A stretch of DNA of 64,000 nucleotides, from contig OX155961.1 in the NCBI GenBank assembly GCA_944548615.1, positions 12,648,239 through 12,712,238 of the forward strand, read 5' to 3'. Below the pieces are notes generated by a model, which made no database searches, was not told the origin of the DNA, and worked only from the letters and a program-made list of their open reading frames with translations. Position numbers and translations under genes: made by a program. Within the stretch, counting starts at the first letter, position 1. Each line of letters opens with the position of its first letter. Source of the stretch: Micropterix aruncella. Taxonomy: Eukaryota > Arthropoda > Insecta > Lepidoptera > Micropterigidae. Below, one piece after another: positions 33,790-45,334 of this stretch.

Positions 33790-34356
33790 TACCAACGATG
33801 ACTCAATTTAAATAGTTGGTGTCTATACTAAGCAACGATGGCAAAATTGACAAAGATGTTACTCATAGATCTACAACAGGATGGATGAAGTGGAGACAAC
33901 TAACAGGAGGATGCGACAGAAAAATGGCCCCTAAAATCAAAAGGCAAATGTATAAGACTGGATGTCTTGTATAGATCAAAATGTTGGGCGACTAACAAAG
34001 AACATCCTAATAAACTACAAACAACAGAAATCCCCATGCTACGAGGGTTAGCGGGTGTCACACTTTTAGATAAAATCCTAAATGAGTAGATAAGGGAAAG
34101 TTTTAAAGACACTTACTGTGATGTGTTCACGTCCAGCGATGCTCAGATGATCACATGTCGAAGCTTGCTCTAAACCTGCCAACGACGAAGACGTGCTCGT
34201 GGAAGACCACCCGCTATCTGGTTGACGATGGTCCAAAAAGACCTGAGAGAAGCTCAATTCGACGCCGACACAGCAGAGGATCGTGCTCTAGAAGGACAAG
34301 GAAGGCCGATCCCAAGTAAATGGGACAGGGTCTAGGAAGAAGAAGAATAAGTATTA
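33790..34356 (+). pseudogene. RTE-type LINE C-terminal remnant
   Basis: Residues scattered over three frames follow the RTE pattern: LSNDGKIDKDVTHR then TGWMKWRQLTGG (33835-33905), KMAPKIKRQMYKTGCLV (33925-33975), ATRVSGCHT (near 34040), GRPPAIWLTMVQKDLREAQ with FDADTAEDRALE (34200-34290). The order (R.R.GW.KWR, P.K.KG..Y, RGRP..RW, D....A.DR..W) is that of the C-terminal part of RTE and BovB-like elements. It is heavily frameshifted. Confidence 0.75.
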
Positions 34357-34939
34357 AAAGTGAGAGTATGGGCCTGGTCTAAAACAGTATGGGCCTAGCT
34401 AAATATTGTATCTACGCTCAGAGCAAACGTCACTCGTGAATCGAGCACGCGTCGCTGCGCATTTTTCGCAGGAGTTGGAACATGTGAATGGTGGCCTCAA
34501 GAAAAATGGACATGGAAAATATTACGATATACGCTTATGATCCAATACAAACGAAACCGAGCAGATGACTAATAATATCTTCAACCCGTGTTTTAAGCCC
34601 GGCAATTCACGCACCGATGTGAATCAATAGGCTGCAAAAGACGGGCGTATTTGTGTCGCGTCTGTTGACTAAATTACTCCACGTGTGTTGGCTTAGAGAC
34701 AAGGGAAAATGTACGGCATGCCACCACACTAAATCGTATATAAATAGACCCTGGAAATAGATCTCATCCAGGAGACCGTTTAGGGAGAGCATAAATTTAT
34801 ATGCTGCCGCATCGGACAAGGACGACTCCGCTGGATCGCTTGCGTCATTTGCTCGATTTGTCGCGCTCGTTGGCGCTTCTTATGGAGCTATTAAGAATCA
34901 CCATTCTTAACGGTGTTGTCTTTTTATAATTTCCCTATT
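34357..34939. other. Unassigned DNA
   Basis: A TATA-like word (TCGTATATAAATAG, 34732-34745) stands near the middle, but nothing else indicates a promoter. A 70-codon minus frame (34607-34819) has no motif. Confidence 0.35.
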
Positions 34940-35335
34940 GTTTTTACACGACTGCCCAAAATGAGTGTTATGTGTTGAGGATTCATATATGTATGTTTTC
35001 CGTTCTTTATTTCACCATAACTGCTAAACGCTTGAACCGATTTAGAAATGTGTCATATTTTTAGAATCGTTTTGTCCTCCCGAGTGTCATAGGTTACCTA
35101 ACCTTTCCAAATGTCGAGAAATACATGTCTAAATATCCAAATCTTAATAAATTAACATAAATTAATCGTGTTTAGTGTAAAATGAAAGGTCTGATTGGGT
35201 ACATTCCAAAAACATACATCTATCTACATATATGGATAAATACATAATCTACAAATATTTTAATAAAATACCTTGATAAAAATAATTATAAATACAATAG
35301 TTCATTTTCTGTAACGCAGTAGTATTTTATTGTTC
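34940..35335 (+). mobile_element. Dispersed repeat family W, copy 2, uninterrupted
   Basis: From CACGACTGCCCAAAATGAG through ATGTATGTTTTCCGTTCTTT, AACTGCTAAACGCTTGAACC and TCTGATTGGGTACATTCC to CTGTAACGCAGTAG. This is the reference for the split copy at 24596-25835: no LINE and no TA expansion here. Short inverted ACTGCC/GGCAGT words at the ends suggest a DNA element. Confidence 0.75.
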
Positions 35336-35750
35336 TTTTTAAAATATTTACTATTTATAATTTCACTATAGTTTTTTTCTTATTATTATTAGAGTCGTTT
35401 AGTTATTTGCTTGGTACCTACATGTAATGTCAACATTTGATCCTCCACGCGCGGTTTTTATGCTCATCCTTATATTTTGTCTATGTTTATATGAACCAGA
35501 ATATAAGCCCAATCATAACGGGTATTTTGATATGTACCTACTCGTATAGGAGCCGGAGAACGATTAAAGTTTAGTTTATTTTATTAATTTTTAATTTAAT
35601 TTGTATTTTACAATTGTCCATAGTAAAATGGACAACATGTACAATTAATAGGTCATAGACAAAAATCCAGTTGCAAAAAACCGAAAATAAGATATATCTA
35701 AAACTGTTGCCAGCGATCCTGTTTTAATGTCACCTAACTAGGCTATATAC

Positions 35751-36400
35751 CAGTGATTCCCAAAGTGGTTTATATGGACTCCCAGTGGTCGATTTCGAAT
35801 TGCAAGGGGTATATCAGAAATTTAAAAATCGGGGTGCACAAGATGTAAATGGGGTCCTTTTTAGCGGAACTTATCTAGGCAGGTCATTAAAAACAATTAG
35901 ACGATCCGTATATATAGTATTACTTCTAAAACAGATTGTGTGTACAGCCTAGTATTTTAATCAGCAATCATCAAACGCGCGCGTCACAAGTATCGTGGAA
36001 GGAAATCAACACCCCACTAAAATTGCATCACTAGTCGATTGAGCAGGCCAGCGCACATGACTAACGAGGGGAAATGCGAGTAAGATATGGGAAAAAATGA
36101 GGTTCAATGGGTACCCCTACGAGCGAGAAGGATAGACGCGTCACGTAAATAAGCAAGCGAGATATTGTTAAATGGTTATGTGCGGCTTTCTCAAATGCTT
36201 CGTACTTCAAGTTCGTGGACGCTTAGAAATGAACAGCTGAAAATTGTACGTGTTTTATTTTTTTACAAATTTCCACAAACCCTATTTAAATTATCAGTAC
36301 TGTGCCAGCTGTCAAAAACACATTTGAAGTTAGTAAGTTTAGAAAAATCGAATACTTTACAGGCAGGGGTCTACGGGTCATAAAAGTTTGGGTACCTATG
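35751..36400 (+). mobile_element. hAT-type MITE D, copy 2, full length (650 bp)
   Basis: It runs from CAGTGATTCCCAAAGTGG to AAAAGTTTGGGTACCTATG; the ends are imperfect inverted repeats of the hAT kind. Flanks CTATATAC and CTATAGCC may be a worn 8-bp duplication. The distal 470 bp is found inverted at 29703-30213. A 72-codon frame inside has no motif. Confidence 0.75.
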
Positions 36401-36904
36401 CTATAGCCTTTTCTAATGCGGATATTTAAATTGTTGTAAATGAATATACATGAACCTTAATGAAACTAAGTAAGAAATAGAAGATAATAACATTGAAAGA
36501 GTGGATCCACGACCAGTTATTATTAATCTTAAAAGCTGGACGAGCAAAGTTTATTGGCCGATCTACTAAAGAAAACAGCACTTTCTTGATAGATCGGTAG
36601 AATCTCGGTAGAATCGTTGAAAACAATAAATGAGCATCATGCATCGCTCAGGGATAACAAGTGATAAAGTTTCTACTAATGCAGCGATACCTCCGAACCA
36701 TCCGGTCTCAACCACAATCTAAGACTGTTATTTGATGTTAAAAGCCAAGCAGTCTCGGGGACACGCCATCGGTCCCGTGGTCAACCATCAATGTTGACAT
36801 AATGCTATCGGGTATTCCATCAATTTTAATCGCTTATTTTATAAGTCGGCAACGTTAACAACACCGCCATAGAAGCACCAAGGCGACGAATCTGTTTTTT
36901 TCTT
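36401..36904. other. Unassigned DNA
   Basis: AT-rich; contains a small repeat (GATCGGTAGAATC with TCGGTAGAATC, near 36593-36615). No gene recognised. Confidence 0.35.
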
Positions 36905-37506
36905 TCATGGCCTCCACGCATGAAGTGCGAGCCTGGGTAGGACTCTGGCCCTATGGTCAGTTTCCCCTGGGAATCAACCTGCTGGCGCTCCTGGACGGTC
37001 TGCGCACCGTGCGGCTTTAGCCAATCGATTGCGCACTCTGACCAACAGTCGGGGGAGTCTGGAAGCAGTACTGTTTCCTATAGAGCGGGGGTGGTTGCGG
37101 ACCTTACGGCGACTGCTCTTGAAACGACCATCGGCTACCCGATCCTGGGTGAACAGCCGGGCAAAGGATGCCGTGGTCCGCGAAAGATTTGGTGTACACC
37201 GTTTCACCGCTTCGTAAGGGAGAGGACCGCGCAAGCGACCTCGAACTCGTAACCAATCGAGAGACTGGAGTAATCTGGTCGCAATTGGAAGTAAGGGCGT
37301 GAGTGTAAGCCCGCTGGGTGACACTCCTGGCTATCTCGCGGTTTAGGCGTTGGCCTCTTACGAGTTTGTGGCGGAGCTAGTTGGTGGACTGTTTTTGTCC
37401 TAAGTCTTCTGCGCTCACTCCAGGAAGATAGAACGACTAATCGTTAAAACTTCCTGAGGTGACGGGCTCGCCAACTCTAGGGCTGTAGTCGACAACTCTA
37501 GTTGTT
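36905..37506 (+). mobile_element. GCR family, copy 6
   Basis: It lacks the first roughly 100 bases of the unit (starts near CATGGCCTCCACGCATGAAG) and runs to the 3' end, with the terminal CAACTCTAG present twice (37469-37500). The 116-codon minus frame and the 99- and 62-codon plus frames equal those of copies 1 and 8. Confidence 0.85.
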
Positions 37507-38044
37507 TCTTTCATGCAATGAAGCACCTCATTACGGTAGAAAGAGGACACGTCTATAGCAGTAGTTTACATTTTAGGAATGTCGCCGAACGTGAATATAC
37601 GTAAAATTTTAGAAGACGATGTAAATTACGTCGTACATTTTAATAGCTGAAAATGACCTGCGGCAGTGTTTAATAGTCCGGCAGCATCTTATAACACAGA
37701 ATATATTTGTCTGTTTCGTACACCCACGTTCGTTATTATACTAGAAAGAGAACGACAAGAAATTAGTTTGTTTATAAATAAGTATTTAAGAACGACATAC
37801 TCATGTATTTAATAAAAGGGTTGTCATTGTGATCATTCGCATTTTATTTTATTTTGTTTTTTACAATATATCCGAAGATAAGTGCATTTGTATGTATGAT
37901 AACAAGAAGCAAGAAACTTTATAATTAAACGTTTCTCAATACAAGAAAAAGGGTTTTCTTTCGACATCGAAAATGCAGTTATATTTGGACGTACCTTACC
38001 TGTGCAATATACATTTATTAGTGTAATTTGATTGTCTCGATGGA
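37507..38044. other. AT-rich spacer
   Basis: No recognised gene or repeat. Confidence 0.4.
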
Positions 38045-38260
38045 TGAATTATTTTAAAACATTGATTTTGCTTACAAAATCACTGGACCCAAGTGGCAAA
38101 ACCTTATGCTTATTTGATTCCGTCACTCAACTACGACAAGCCCGTTCTAGGGTGGACAGGGCTATAATATAATAAATTATTTAAAAGTTTTAGTAAAATG
38201 CTCATAAAATTAAATTGCCTTTAAACGAGGTCCTCAAAAACAAATTTCATTATAAAATCG
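38045..38260 (-). mobile_element. LINE 3' UTR, copy 1 (pair with 45335-45660)
   Basis: Shares GTGGCAAAACCTTATGCTTA, CCCGTTCTAGGGTGGACAGG and AAAGTTTTAGTAAAA with 45390-45580 in the same orientation. The other copy is joined to a LINE C-terminus, so this one is taken as a 5'-truncated 3' untranslated region on the minus strand. Confidence 0.65.
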
Positions 38261-38382
38261 GCATTAGAATATTAATATTCATATTAATGCATATTATTGT
38301 TCCTTATTTAAACCATTATTATATACTTCTTAATTTTCGTAAATAAATGTTACTCATTTTAAAACTCGAAAATTAATTTTCA

Positions 38383-38599
38383 TAATAATATAAATAGGAT
38401 AGAAAACGAATTTACCGCGTGGAATTTGTACCACCCGACGTTTCGGTGACGTTGCAGCCGCCGTTGTCAGTCTACCCTAGACAACGGCGGCTGCAACGTC
38501 ACCGAAACGTCGGGTGCTACAAATTCCACGCGGTAAATTCGTTTTCTATCCTATTTATAATGTTAAACAACCGCGATAGTCTTCGATTTCATAATAATA
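38383..38599. mobile_element. PAL family, copy 4, 78-bp arms with 11-nt loop
   Basis: Arms 38391-38468 and 38480-38557 are inverse copies with one mismatch, closed by an 11-base loop (38469-38479). The arm reads AATAGGATAGAAAACGAATT, ACCGCGTGGAATTTGTACC, ACCCGACGTTTCGGTGACG, then GCAGCCGCCGTTGTC at the tip. The asymmetric end follows (AACAACCGCGATAGTCTTCG). CATAATAATA occurs on both sides and may be the target duplication. A 63-codon frame here is a fold-back artefact. Confidence 0.9.
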
Positions 38600-39195
38600 A
38601 TTTTATTTAGTACAACTATCGCGATAGCTTATTTTAAATGTCATAGATATAATACAGACTTTTTAAGTGTGGACATATTACACTCATCGAAAACCTCTTA
38701 TAAGAACTCAATAAAAAAAAATTTAGAGTCTATCTAGATGATCACAAAACATTTATACATATTATATTTCATTTAATTTAGTTCAAGGACATAATTTTAT
38801 CTCAAGTATTCATTATAATAACTATATATCATACCTAAAATTTTAATATAAATATATTTATAGATATACATATTATATTTTTATCTATTTTGACTCTCCC
38901 TTTCACCTCACTTCCTATCCTGATTCCCCCCATTCTCAAGCGGAAACAATATAAAATTATATTGCGTTCATTTTGTATACTTTATATTCGGAATCACATT
39001 AATGGATTTTTGTCACTTTTAAATATGTTTTTATTCCATTGTATGTAGTTCTGTTTGGTTCCACAATAAAATAAAATAAAATAAAAAAAAATAAAATGAA
39101 AATAAATATAATTCAAATTATTGTTAAAATTATAAAATAATACGACGAATCCAAGAGAGCGCCTACCTTCTGGATAAGCTGAAATGAATTGTAAT
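38600..39195. other. AT-rich DNA ending in an AATAA-type tail
   Basis: A C/T-rich patch (38888-38935) and the run AATAAAATAAAATAAAATAA (39064-39090) suggest the 3' end of a retroposon on the plus strand, but its body matches nothing else here. Confidence 0.4.
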
Positions 39196-39214
39196 GAAAT
39201 GAAATCAATGAGGT

Positions 39215-39780
39215 AAAAACAGATTGATCTGGCAAGATATACCTCGGCGGCAAACTAAGGCAAATATGGAGAGAGAAGTCCCACAAAATACTGGAATTTG
39301 TGCTGCGTTTTATGAAACAGTTTTTGGGGATCGTTACTCAATTGACGCTTTAAAACAGCTATATCCGCAGTATCGACAAGAAGCATATTATGCGATTTTG
39401 TTTCTGAAACGTTGCTAATTCCGATTTCAATGTAATGTGCGTTCTTAACTAATTTCGTCAGTGACCAGCATTAGATTCCTCGGGGTTTACTCTGGATTCC
39501 GGAGTATGTTGGGATAATCCTCTTGATAAGCTGTGCGACAAGCTTAGTCGCGCATTCTTTGCTCTATGGCGCCTCGCGCCCAACATCATCTCCGAAATGT
39601 TATTTTGCTTATGCTGGATGTAAGGGACGGAGACGTCGACGTGCACAGCGGATCGCCAGAGGGCATTTATTCTACAAAAGCGAGTGGTTCACCGTATGGC
39701 ACGAGTTCCTCGAGATACTCTCGCGATATACGGTCTGGCAAAAAAGAGTAAACCCTACGTTTTGGGAAAATTTGATCATA
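39215..39780 (+). pseudogene. LINE reverse transcriptase fragment, Jockey type
   Basis: From 39468 on, residues SIRFLGVYSGFRSM, then LDKLCDKLSRAFFALWRLAPNIISEMLF can be read across two frames, matching the RT region after the catalytic box (FLGV.LD....W..H...L..KL..A...LR.L) of Jockey-like elements. The 64-codon frame just upstream (39224-39418) is not recognised; it may belong to the same relic. Frameshifts and loss of flanking domains make it non-functional. Confidence 0.65.
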
Positions 39781-39789
39781 TAGCAACAC

Positions 39790-40472
39790 AGTAATGTGAG
39801 ACTAGTAAGACTAAATAATCTAGGAACATGTCTCAGTACTACTCTCAAGAGACGTATTGCACTCAGAGTAGTGTTTCTGCTCTTTTATTGATTTTATCAT
39901 GTAACATCGACGATTAAACGAGGTTTGAGATTGAAAGGAATAGAAAAAAACGTCAGTTGTGCCTCCATTAAATAATAATTAATTTTTCCTAGGACTGAGA
40001 ACGGTAGATACCAACAAATTGTGGTAAAACTATACGAAATGTCAGACAAGACCTAGCCTCAAAATGTACCTAGAAGTATATGTTGAGACACTGAAAATAA
40101 CTTCTTTAGCTTCGCTTCGAATAGTTTTGTTATTTTTTTAAGCAAAATAAATACAATTTCAGACCATAACCAACAGCATACAACTATCTGACATAAGGGT
40201 TAGTGTTGCCACGTCAAATTACTTTTGCCTCACTTCGAGGAACCTAACCTTTTCCGATGTCTTAAAATCCCAACCCTTTTATGCATATATGTGTCTAGAG
40301 CGCCATCTACAGTGGGCCCTCATATTATACACCAAAATCGCCATATTAAACAAAATAATTTGAAAAATCGACATCGATTTTGAAAGTATGAGTGCCATCT
40401 ACAAGTAGAGCTTCGTAGTAAAATCCTGGTTGCCAAATTGTAGTACGACGTTGAGCAATCTAATACGCTATT
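39790..40472. other. Unassigned DNA
   Basis: No gene or repeat recognised. GTGCCATCTACA-like words recur near 40303 and 40390. Confidence 0.35.
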
Positions 40473-40885
40473 CAGTGTTTCTTAACCAGTAGGTCGCGAC
40501 CCCCTGGGGGGTCGTGAAGAGACTACCGGGGGGTCGCAGACTATCTAAACATCGAAAATATTACAAAATCTTTATTATATAATATGCAAACATTTAAAGC
40601 TTCGGAAGAGAAACATTATGTGTTTTTGATATTTCTTTTACCAAACTTTATGTTGATCCAAGATAGAAACAGGTAAGTACAGCTTCAAACGTGAAAAACA
40701 ATTAAAATTAATGTGGTTTTCGCCATTGATTTTACAAAAGAAGTATTGAATGTTTACGCTTACAGCTGTGGTAGAGACTAAAAGGGGCCGAGAGAACTAA
40801 GATACAGTCTAAGGGGGGTTGCGTAAGAGGTTTATTTTTTTCTACCAAAAAGGGGGTCGCGATCTAAAAAGGTTGAAAACCACTG
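40473..40885. mobile_element. 413-bp hAT MITE with SPIN/Charlie-like ends
   Basis: The left end CAGTGTTTCTTAACCAGTAG continues with GTCGCGACCCCC; the right end is GGGGGTCGCGATC then AAAGGTTGAAAACCACTG. A CAGTG start, AACC, and GGTCGCGACCCC is the pattern of hAT-Charlie/SPIN-type ends. Flanks ACGCTATT and CGCTATAT are similar but offset by one, so the 8-bp duplication is worn. No transposase. Confidence 0.8.
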
Positions 40886-41089
40886 CGCTATATAATCAAT
40901 AATATCGCATTCGAGTTCCGGAAAGAAATGTTGAGCACTACATGTAGATAAGTTTCCTCTCGAGGATCGGCGTGTAGTGTTTGACGTGGGCGCTGCTGCA
41001 AGTTATCGTCAATGAAGCCGTGAACAGACTATATCTAGTTGCAGGTGTGCGTCTTTATGATTATTGATCATAAGATCGATATGGTCTCA

Positions 41090-41365
41090 TTCTAATATGA
41101 ACCCTAGATAAACGACCACGAAGTCACCAACACAGAACTAAAAGAGCATCTGCAGGTCTGAATGCCGTTCCCCGAGTTAATTCTTTATTTGCCCAAAGAC
41201 AAATTAACTATATAGCACCCAAAATATTCAACCGCCTTGATGACAACATAAAAGAAATAGAAAGTACCTTTTTATTCAATAAAAAAATAAAAAATGGCTT
41301 CATGACGACATAGGTCGTTCAAGAACAGAGAACGAACTTCTGCAAATCATATCTTGAAAAATAAT
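41090..41365 (+). pseudogene. LINE C-terminal fragment
   Basis: In one frame: RASAGLNAVPRVNSLFAQRQ, then INYIAPKIFNRLDDNIKEIE, then FNKKIKNGFMTT and a stop; after a frameshift, RSRTENELLQI. This is the CR1/Jockey C-terminus also seen at 32755 and (inverse) 30718. It ends against the truncated left arm of MITE A copy 2. Confidence 0.75.
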
Positions 41366-41369
41366 ATGC

Positions 41370-42378
41370 CTGCGTAATCGTGAACTAAAATCAGAAATTA
41401 GTTCATGTAAACGAGACAGGGCAATACGTTAGAACGAAATGTGAAATGAGCAGTTGTCACTTTTCCGCATTAAAACTATCCACCGGAAGACAAAACAGTT
41501 ATATCTGACGCCGCACGAGCGGGAGCTAATGGGCCCATGAGGGAGCTAATGGGCCCATGATGAGGTGGCCACGATGACCCATGTGTTCAGGGTCGGTCAC
41601 ACTCACGGGTCAACACCCATCCGATGGCCTCTACGCATGGGGTGCGAACCTGGGTAGGACACTGGGTCAACCAGTCTCCCCTGGGAATCAAACCTCTGGC
41701 GCTCCTGGACGGTCTGCGCACCGAGCGGCGCAAGCAAATCGATCGTGCTTTCCGACTAACAGTCGGGGGAGTCTGGGAACTGTATTGTTTCCTATAGAGC
41801 GGGGGTGGTTGTCTACCTTACGGCGACTGCTCTTGAAATGACCATTGGCCATCCGATCCCGGTTCAGAGTCGGGCAAAGGACGCCTTGGTCCGCGATAGA
41901 TTCGGTGCACACCGTTTCACCGCTTCGTAAGGGAGAGGACCGCGCAAGCGACCTCGAACTCGGAACCAATCGAGAGACCGGAGAAATCTGGTCACAATTG
42001 GAAGCAAGGGCGCGAGGGTCGGCCCGCCAGGTAACACTGGCTATCTCGCGGTAAGACGTTGGCTTCTTGCGGGTTGTGACGTAGCTGGACGTTGGATTTG
42101 TTCTGTCCAAAGTCTTCTACGTTCACTGCAGGGCGACAGAACGAGAAAATCGTTAAAACGTCCTGTGGTGACGGGCTCGCCCGTTGTAGTTGACACCGCA
42201 AGTTGACACCGCACGAAATTTGTTCAAATTTATACGGATGTATATAAGTTCGATAGGTAGTTTTTGTGCAGGAAAACGAAGATCATTTATTTCATATTCC
42301 GATCTAACGTATTGCTCTGTCACGTTCGGTTGAACTAACTTCCAATTTAAGTTCACGAAGAAACGCAATCGGGCCCAT
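41370..42378. mobile_element. Fold-back MITE A, copy 2, split by GCR copy 7
   Basis: The parts 41370-41518 and 42204-42378 match MITE A copy 1 (14-325) in order: GAACTAAAATCAGAAATTAG, TTGTCACTTTTCCGCATTAA, then ATAAGTTCGATAGGTAG and CACGAAGAAACGCAATCGGG. The outermost left bases are gone. Removing the GCR insert and one copy of TGACACCGCACGA restores the continuous MITE. Confidence 0.85.
41519..42203 (+). mobile_element. GCR family, copy 7, full length, 13-bp target duplication, nested in MITE A
   Basis: Flanked by TGACGCCGCACGA (41506-41518) and TGACACCGCACGA (42204-42216), a 13-base duplication with one difference. The corresponding site in MITE A copy 1 (around 160-172) has the sequence once, so this is a true insertion duplication. 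The first 20 bases, GGGAGCTAATGGGCCCATGA, are doubled at the start. The unit has no inverted termini. Minus-strand 140-codon and plus-strand 86- and 69-codon frames follow from GC richness. Confidence 0.9.
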
Positions 42379-43103
42379 TAAGTCGTGTGCCTAGATACGG
42401 CCTAGTTGGGTATGTGAATGTGGGCCGTTGTTTACTTCCCACGATTACTTGGTATGATCACTTTTATGTATTTCCACATTATGTTTGAAATAAATAAATA
42501 AATAATATGAAATCCTTGAATGTCGATATCACACCCCTTAACAATGCAACAAAAAATGCAATATAATTACCACGAATTCATAAATGCCTTGTTCTAATCA
42601 CGTATCAGCTATAAAATGACCATTAAACCAGCACTAAGCGTAACTTTAAATTTATACAGTGCAGCAACCTCACGATCGCCTGATATACGAGGACGAAGGG
42701 TAAAACGCATGGACTGTTTAATTAAATGCAATTGGAGAAAGTGAACGAACGAGCTGAAATTTACGACAATATTCTTGGGAGTTCTGGGCACAATAATATA
42801 AAATGATCACGCCTCATTAGGGCTCCGTGACAGTAAATCACTAACTATGTACCTACACGTAATATAAGTGGTAATATAATAATTATTATTTCCATGCCTT
42901 TTTTACTTTCGAGTCGTGGTGGGTGTTTTGTACGGTCCGAAGTAATTTCTAGGGGCACACCTATGCTTCGATTGTCCTTACATTCCATTCCTCCCTTCAA
43001 TATCGAGTTGACACACGTTTTATTTTCTTTATGGTGGTTATTTTGTAAGTGTATTCATTTATGACTTCCACTAAATTTTAAAATTACTTCTATTATAAAT
43101 CAA
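42379..43103. other. Unassigned DNA
   Basis: GAAATAAATAAATAAATAAT at 42488-42507 may be a retroposon tail. No other feature recognised. Confidence 0.35.
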
Positions 43104-43230
43104 CTAGATGACCCGGAGAACTTCGTACCACCTAAAATTGACTTGATTGTAACTCTTCATAAGCGTTTATTGATCCTAATCAACCTTCCAAATCCAATTC
43201 ATTGAAATATATATGGCCGAATCATGTACG
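43104..43230 (-). mobile_element. Helitron 3' terminal fragment
   Basis: On the minus strand it ends GGTACGAAGTTCTCCGGGTC then ATCTAG, followed by T. This is the classic short Helitron 3' end seen across Lepidoptera. The 5' end (TC after A) could not be fixed; the piece up to about 43230 is assumed. Confidence 0.55.
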
Positions 43231-43315
43231 GTTTTAGTTTCGTTTGGTGATTAAATGAAAGTCGTTTGTAATTAAAATAAATTCAATGTATTCAATTTAC
43301 ATGATGAAATATAAA

Positions 43316-43460
43316 TGCTTTTTCGACTTTTCCGACTTTTTCGACTTTTTGGACTTTTTTGACTTTTTAAAATTTTTGGCTTTCCCACTTTTTTTACTTT
43401 TTCGACTTTTTCGACGTTTTCGACTTTTTCGACATTTTTGACTTGACTTTTTCGACTTTT
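43316..43460. repeat. TTTTTCGAC-type 9-bp minisatellite
   Basis: About fourteen imperfect copies of a 9-10 base unit (TTTTTCGAC, with GG and TG variants). It makes a lysine/serine-rich frame on the minus strand (43394-43621) that I regard as an artefact of the repeat. Confidence 0.85.
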
Positions 43461-43659
43461 TTAAATTTTACACAATCGTACGGAATAGGATCGCCGCGAT
43501 ATCCATCTAGAAAGTGGCCAATGTTCCCAAAATGACCAATTTCGATTTTTCCGATGTTCAGTTGTTTCTTTGAGTTTTTCCTAAATATTTTTTTTTGTAA
43601 ACCACCCCTGGGTCGAGTCATTTTTGAGATCTTGTGAGACTAACGCACGGCGATTCATT

Positions 43660-43797
43660 TTTATATATAAGATTTGCCTACATAAACCTTTAGTCACAAT
43701 ATCCTGGCGGTATGGTCGAAAGATATTGCCACTTGGCAATAGGCCCACCGTGTTGTACCATTTTGTGTGTGAAATAAAGTTTTTAAAACAACCAAAC
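43660..43797 (+). mobile_element. LINE 3' UTR end
   Basis: GATATTGCCACTTGGCAATA, then GCCCACCGTGTTGTACC and GTGTGTGAAATAAAGTTTTT. This hairpin-plus-AATAAA arrangement is common at the 3' ends of lepidopteran CR1/RTE-type LINEs. No coding part remains. Confidence 0.55.
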
Positions 43798-43799
43798 CT

Positions 43800-45334
43800 A
43801 GTGTGATCGTCTTAAAAAAGGTAATATTTTTTTTAAAATGAAAGTATTGGTCGAATATTTGAAAATTTTAAGAATGTGTGCAATAATGTGAACATATTAT
43901 TTTGTGCAGTAATGTGAACATAGTATTTGTTTTAAATGTTTTATTTTTATTTTCAGCAAGTTATTCGCTATCTTCGAAGTCACCAAAATAAAGCTACTTC
44001 ATTGCTGCAGTGATTGCGGCCTTTATAGCGCCTGAAATAGTATTTAAAAAAGCTCATTAAACTAGAAGATATTGCCTATATAATGACCTCAATCCGGTAA
44101 AAACAATATTGACTTTTTTTTCATTAGAAGTAAACGGGTCTGCTGAAAGGGCTGATACTTATATTTTGACGAAAGTGTTACCCTCCTTCTTCCAGCAAAT
44201 CCTGAAGTTTTTTTTTATTTCAAACACGTCCTAAAACTTGATCTAACGTGACGTTCCTAATTTTGTAAAATATCTGATACAAAGACACCGCAAATGTCAC
44301 ATAAACAGATGCTAAATGTTTCCTGCGACGTGTTATAACTGTTTCATATCTCTTAAAACTCAAACGTTAGTTAAATATGTAACAGATCGACGCTGTCAAA
44401 GAAATATGCGAATCAGTCGCTTTGAAAGAGTGTGGAGCCGCAGATTAACTTGAAAATTGTCTTTATTTACCGGATGTGACACGACTGAGAAACCGTTAAT
44501 CGACACCAAAAATTCTAAAAACGTCAAAGCGTAGAACCACGTTCTTTTATTTTGCAACTATCCATTTCGTGGTTATTTAAAAAATAACTGAAAAACTGAA
44601 GAAGTGCTAATACTAAATCTTCCAGACCACCGGACCGTGCTTCGATATCATCAATACTTTAAATGGAAATATTTACCTGTATCTCCGTTAGTTTTAAATT
44701 AAGTTAATTTATAACAATCTTACCATCAAATTATGAGTTACAAACTAATTTGGACATATTGTGTTAGCACCGGCGCAAAGTGAGCTTGCGAATTACTGCA
44801 TTTTTATCAGTAAAATAATTTTGGAAAGGTTTCAGGAAATATCGAAATACTCGATATTAACAATTACAATTGCGCGTTTTTTAGTATTATATAATAAAAA
44901 GTTTTCCGACGAATTCTTTGACTTCAGAAGTTCATAACTTTTTTGTGTTCGACTCTAGCAGCACAAAATATTGACCAAAAATTTACCAAAATTTTTCTTT
45001 CTGTGGATTTATTTAAATTTTCATGTAATGATAAAAGAATTCTTGCCGCAGCCTTATTCTAAAATGATAAAAATAAAATACCCAAGAGTATAATAAGCGG
45101 CTAAGCTAAGATGTGTGAGCAATTGCTGTTTTTTTAGTAGCCACGCCGTCGATGTAGCGGGCTCTTAAGAAAAAATCTAAAATATAATCCAATCTACTAT
45201 AAATCATAAAATTCGTACACAAAACGTTTATTTAAAAACTTCAAACTACTCCTTCTTTAACCGCCCTACCTTTGATTTATTATTCATAAATTAGGTAAAA
45301 AATCTTTGGGTTTCTTACATTAGATGTCTTAATA
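43800..45334. other. Unassigned AT-rich DNA
   Basis: GTGCAATAATGTGAACATA-like words are repeated near 43878 and 43905. Otherwise no gene or repeat family recognised. Confidence 0.4.

Noticed and set aside
43394..43621. Lysine/serine-rich protein
   Set aside because: The composition comes from the 9-bp minisatellite; no start context or flanking coding sequence.
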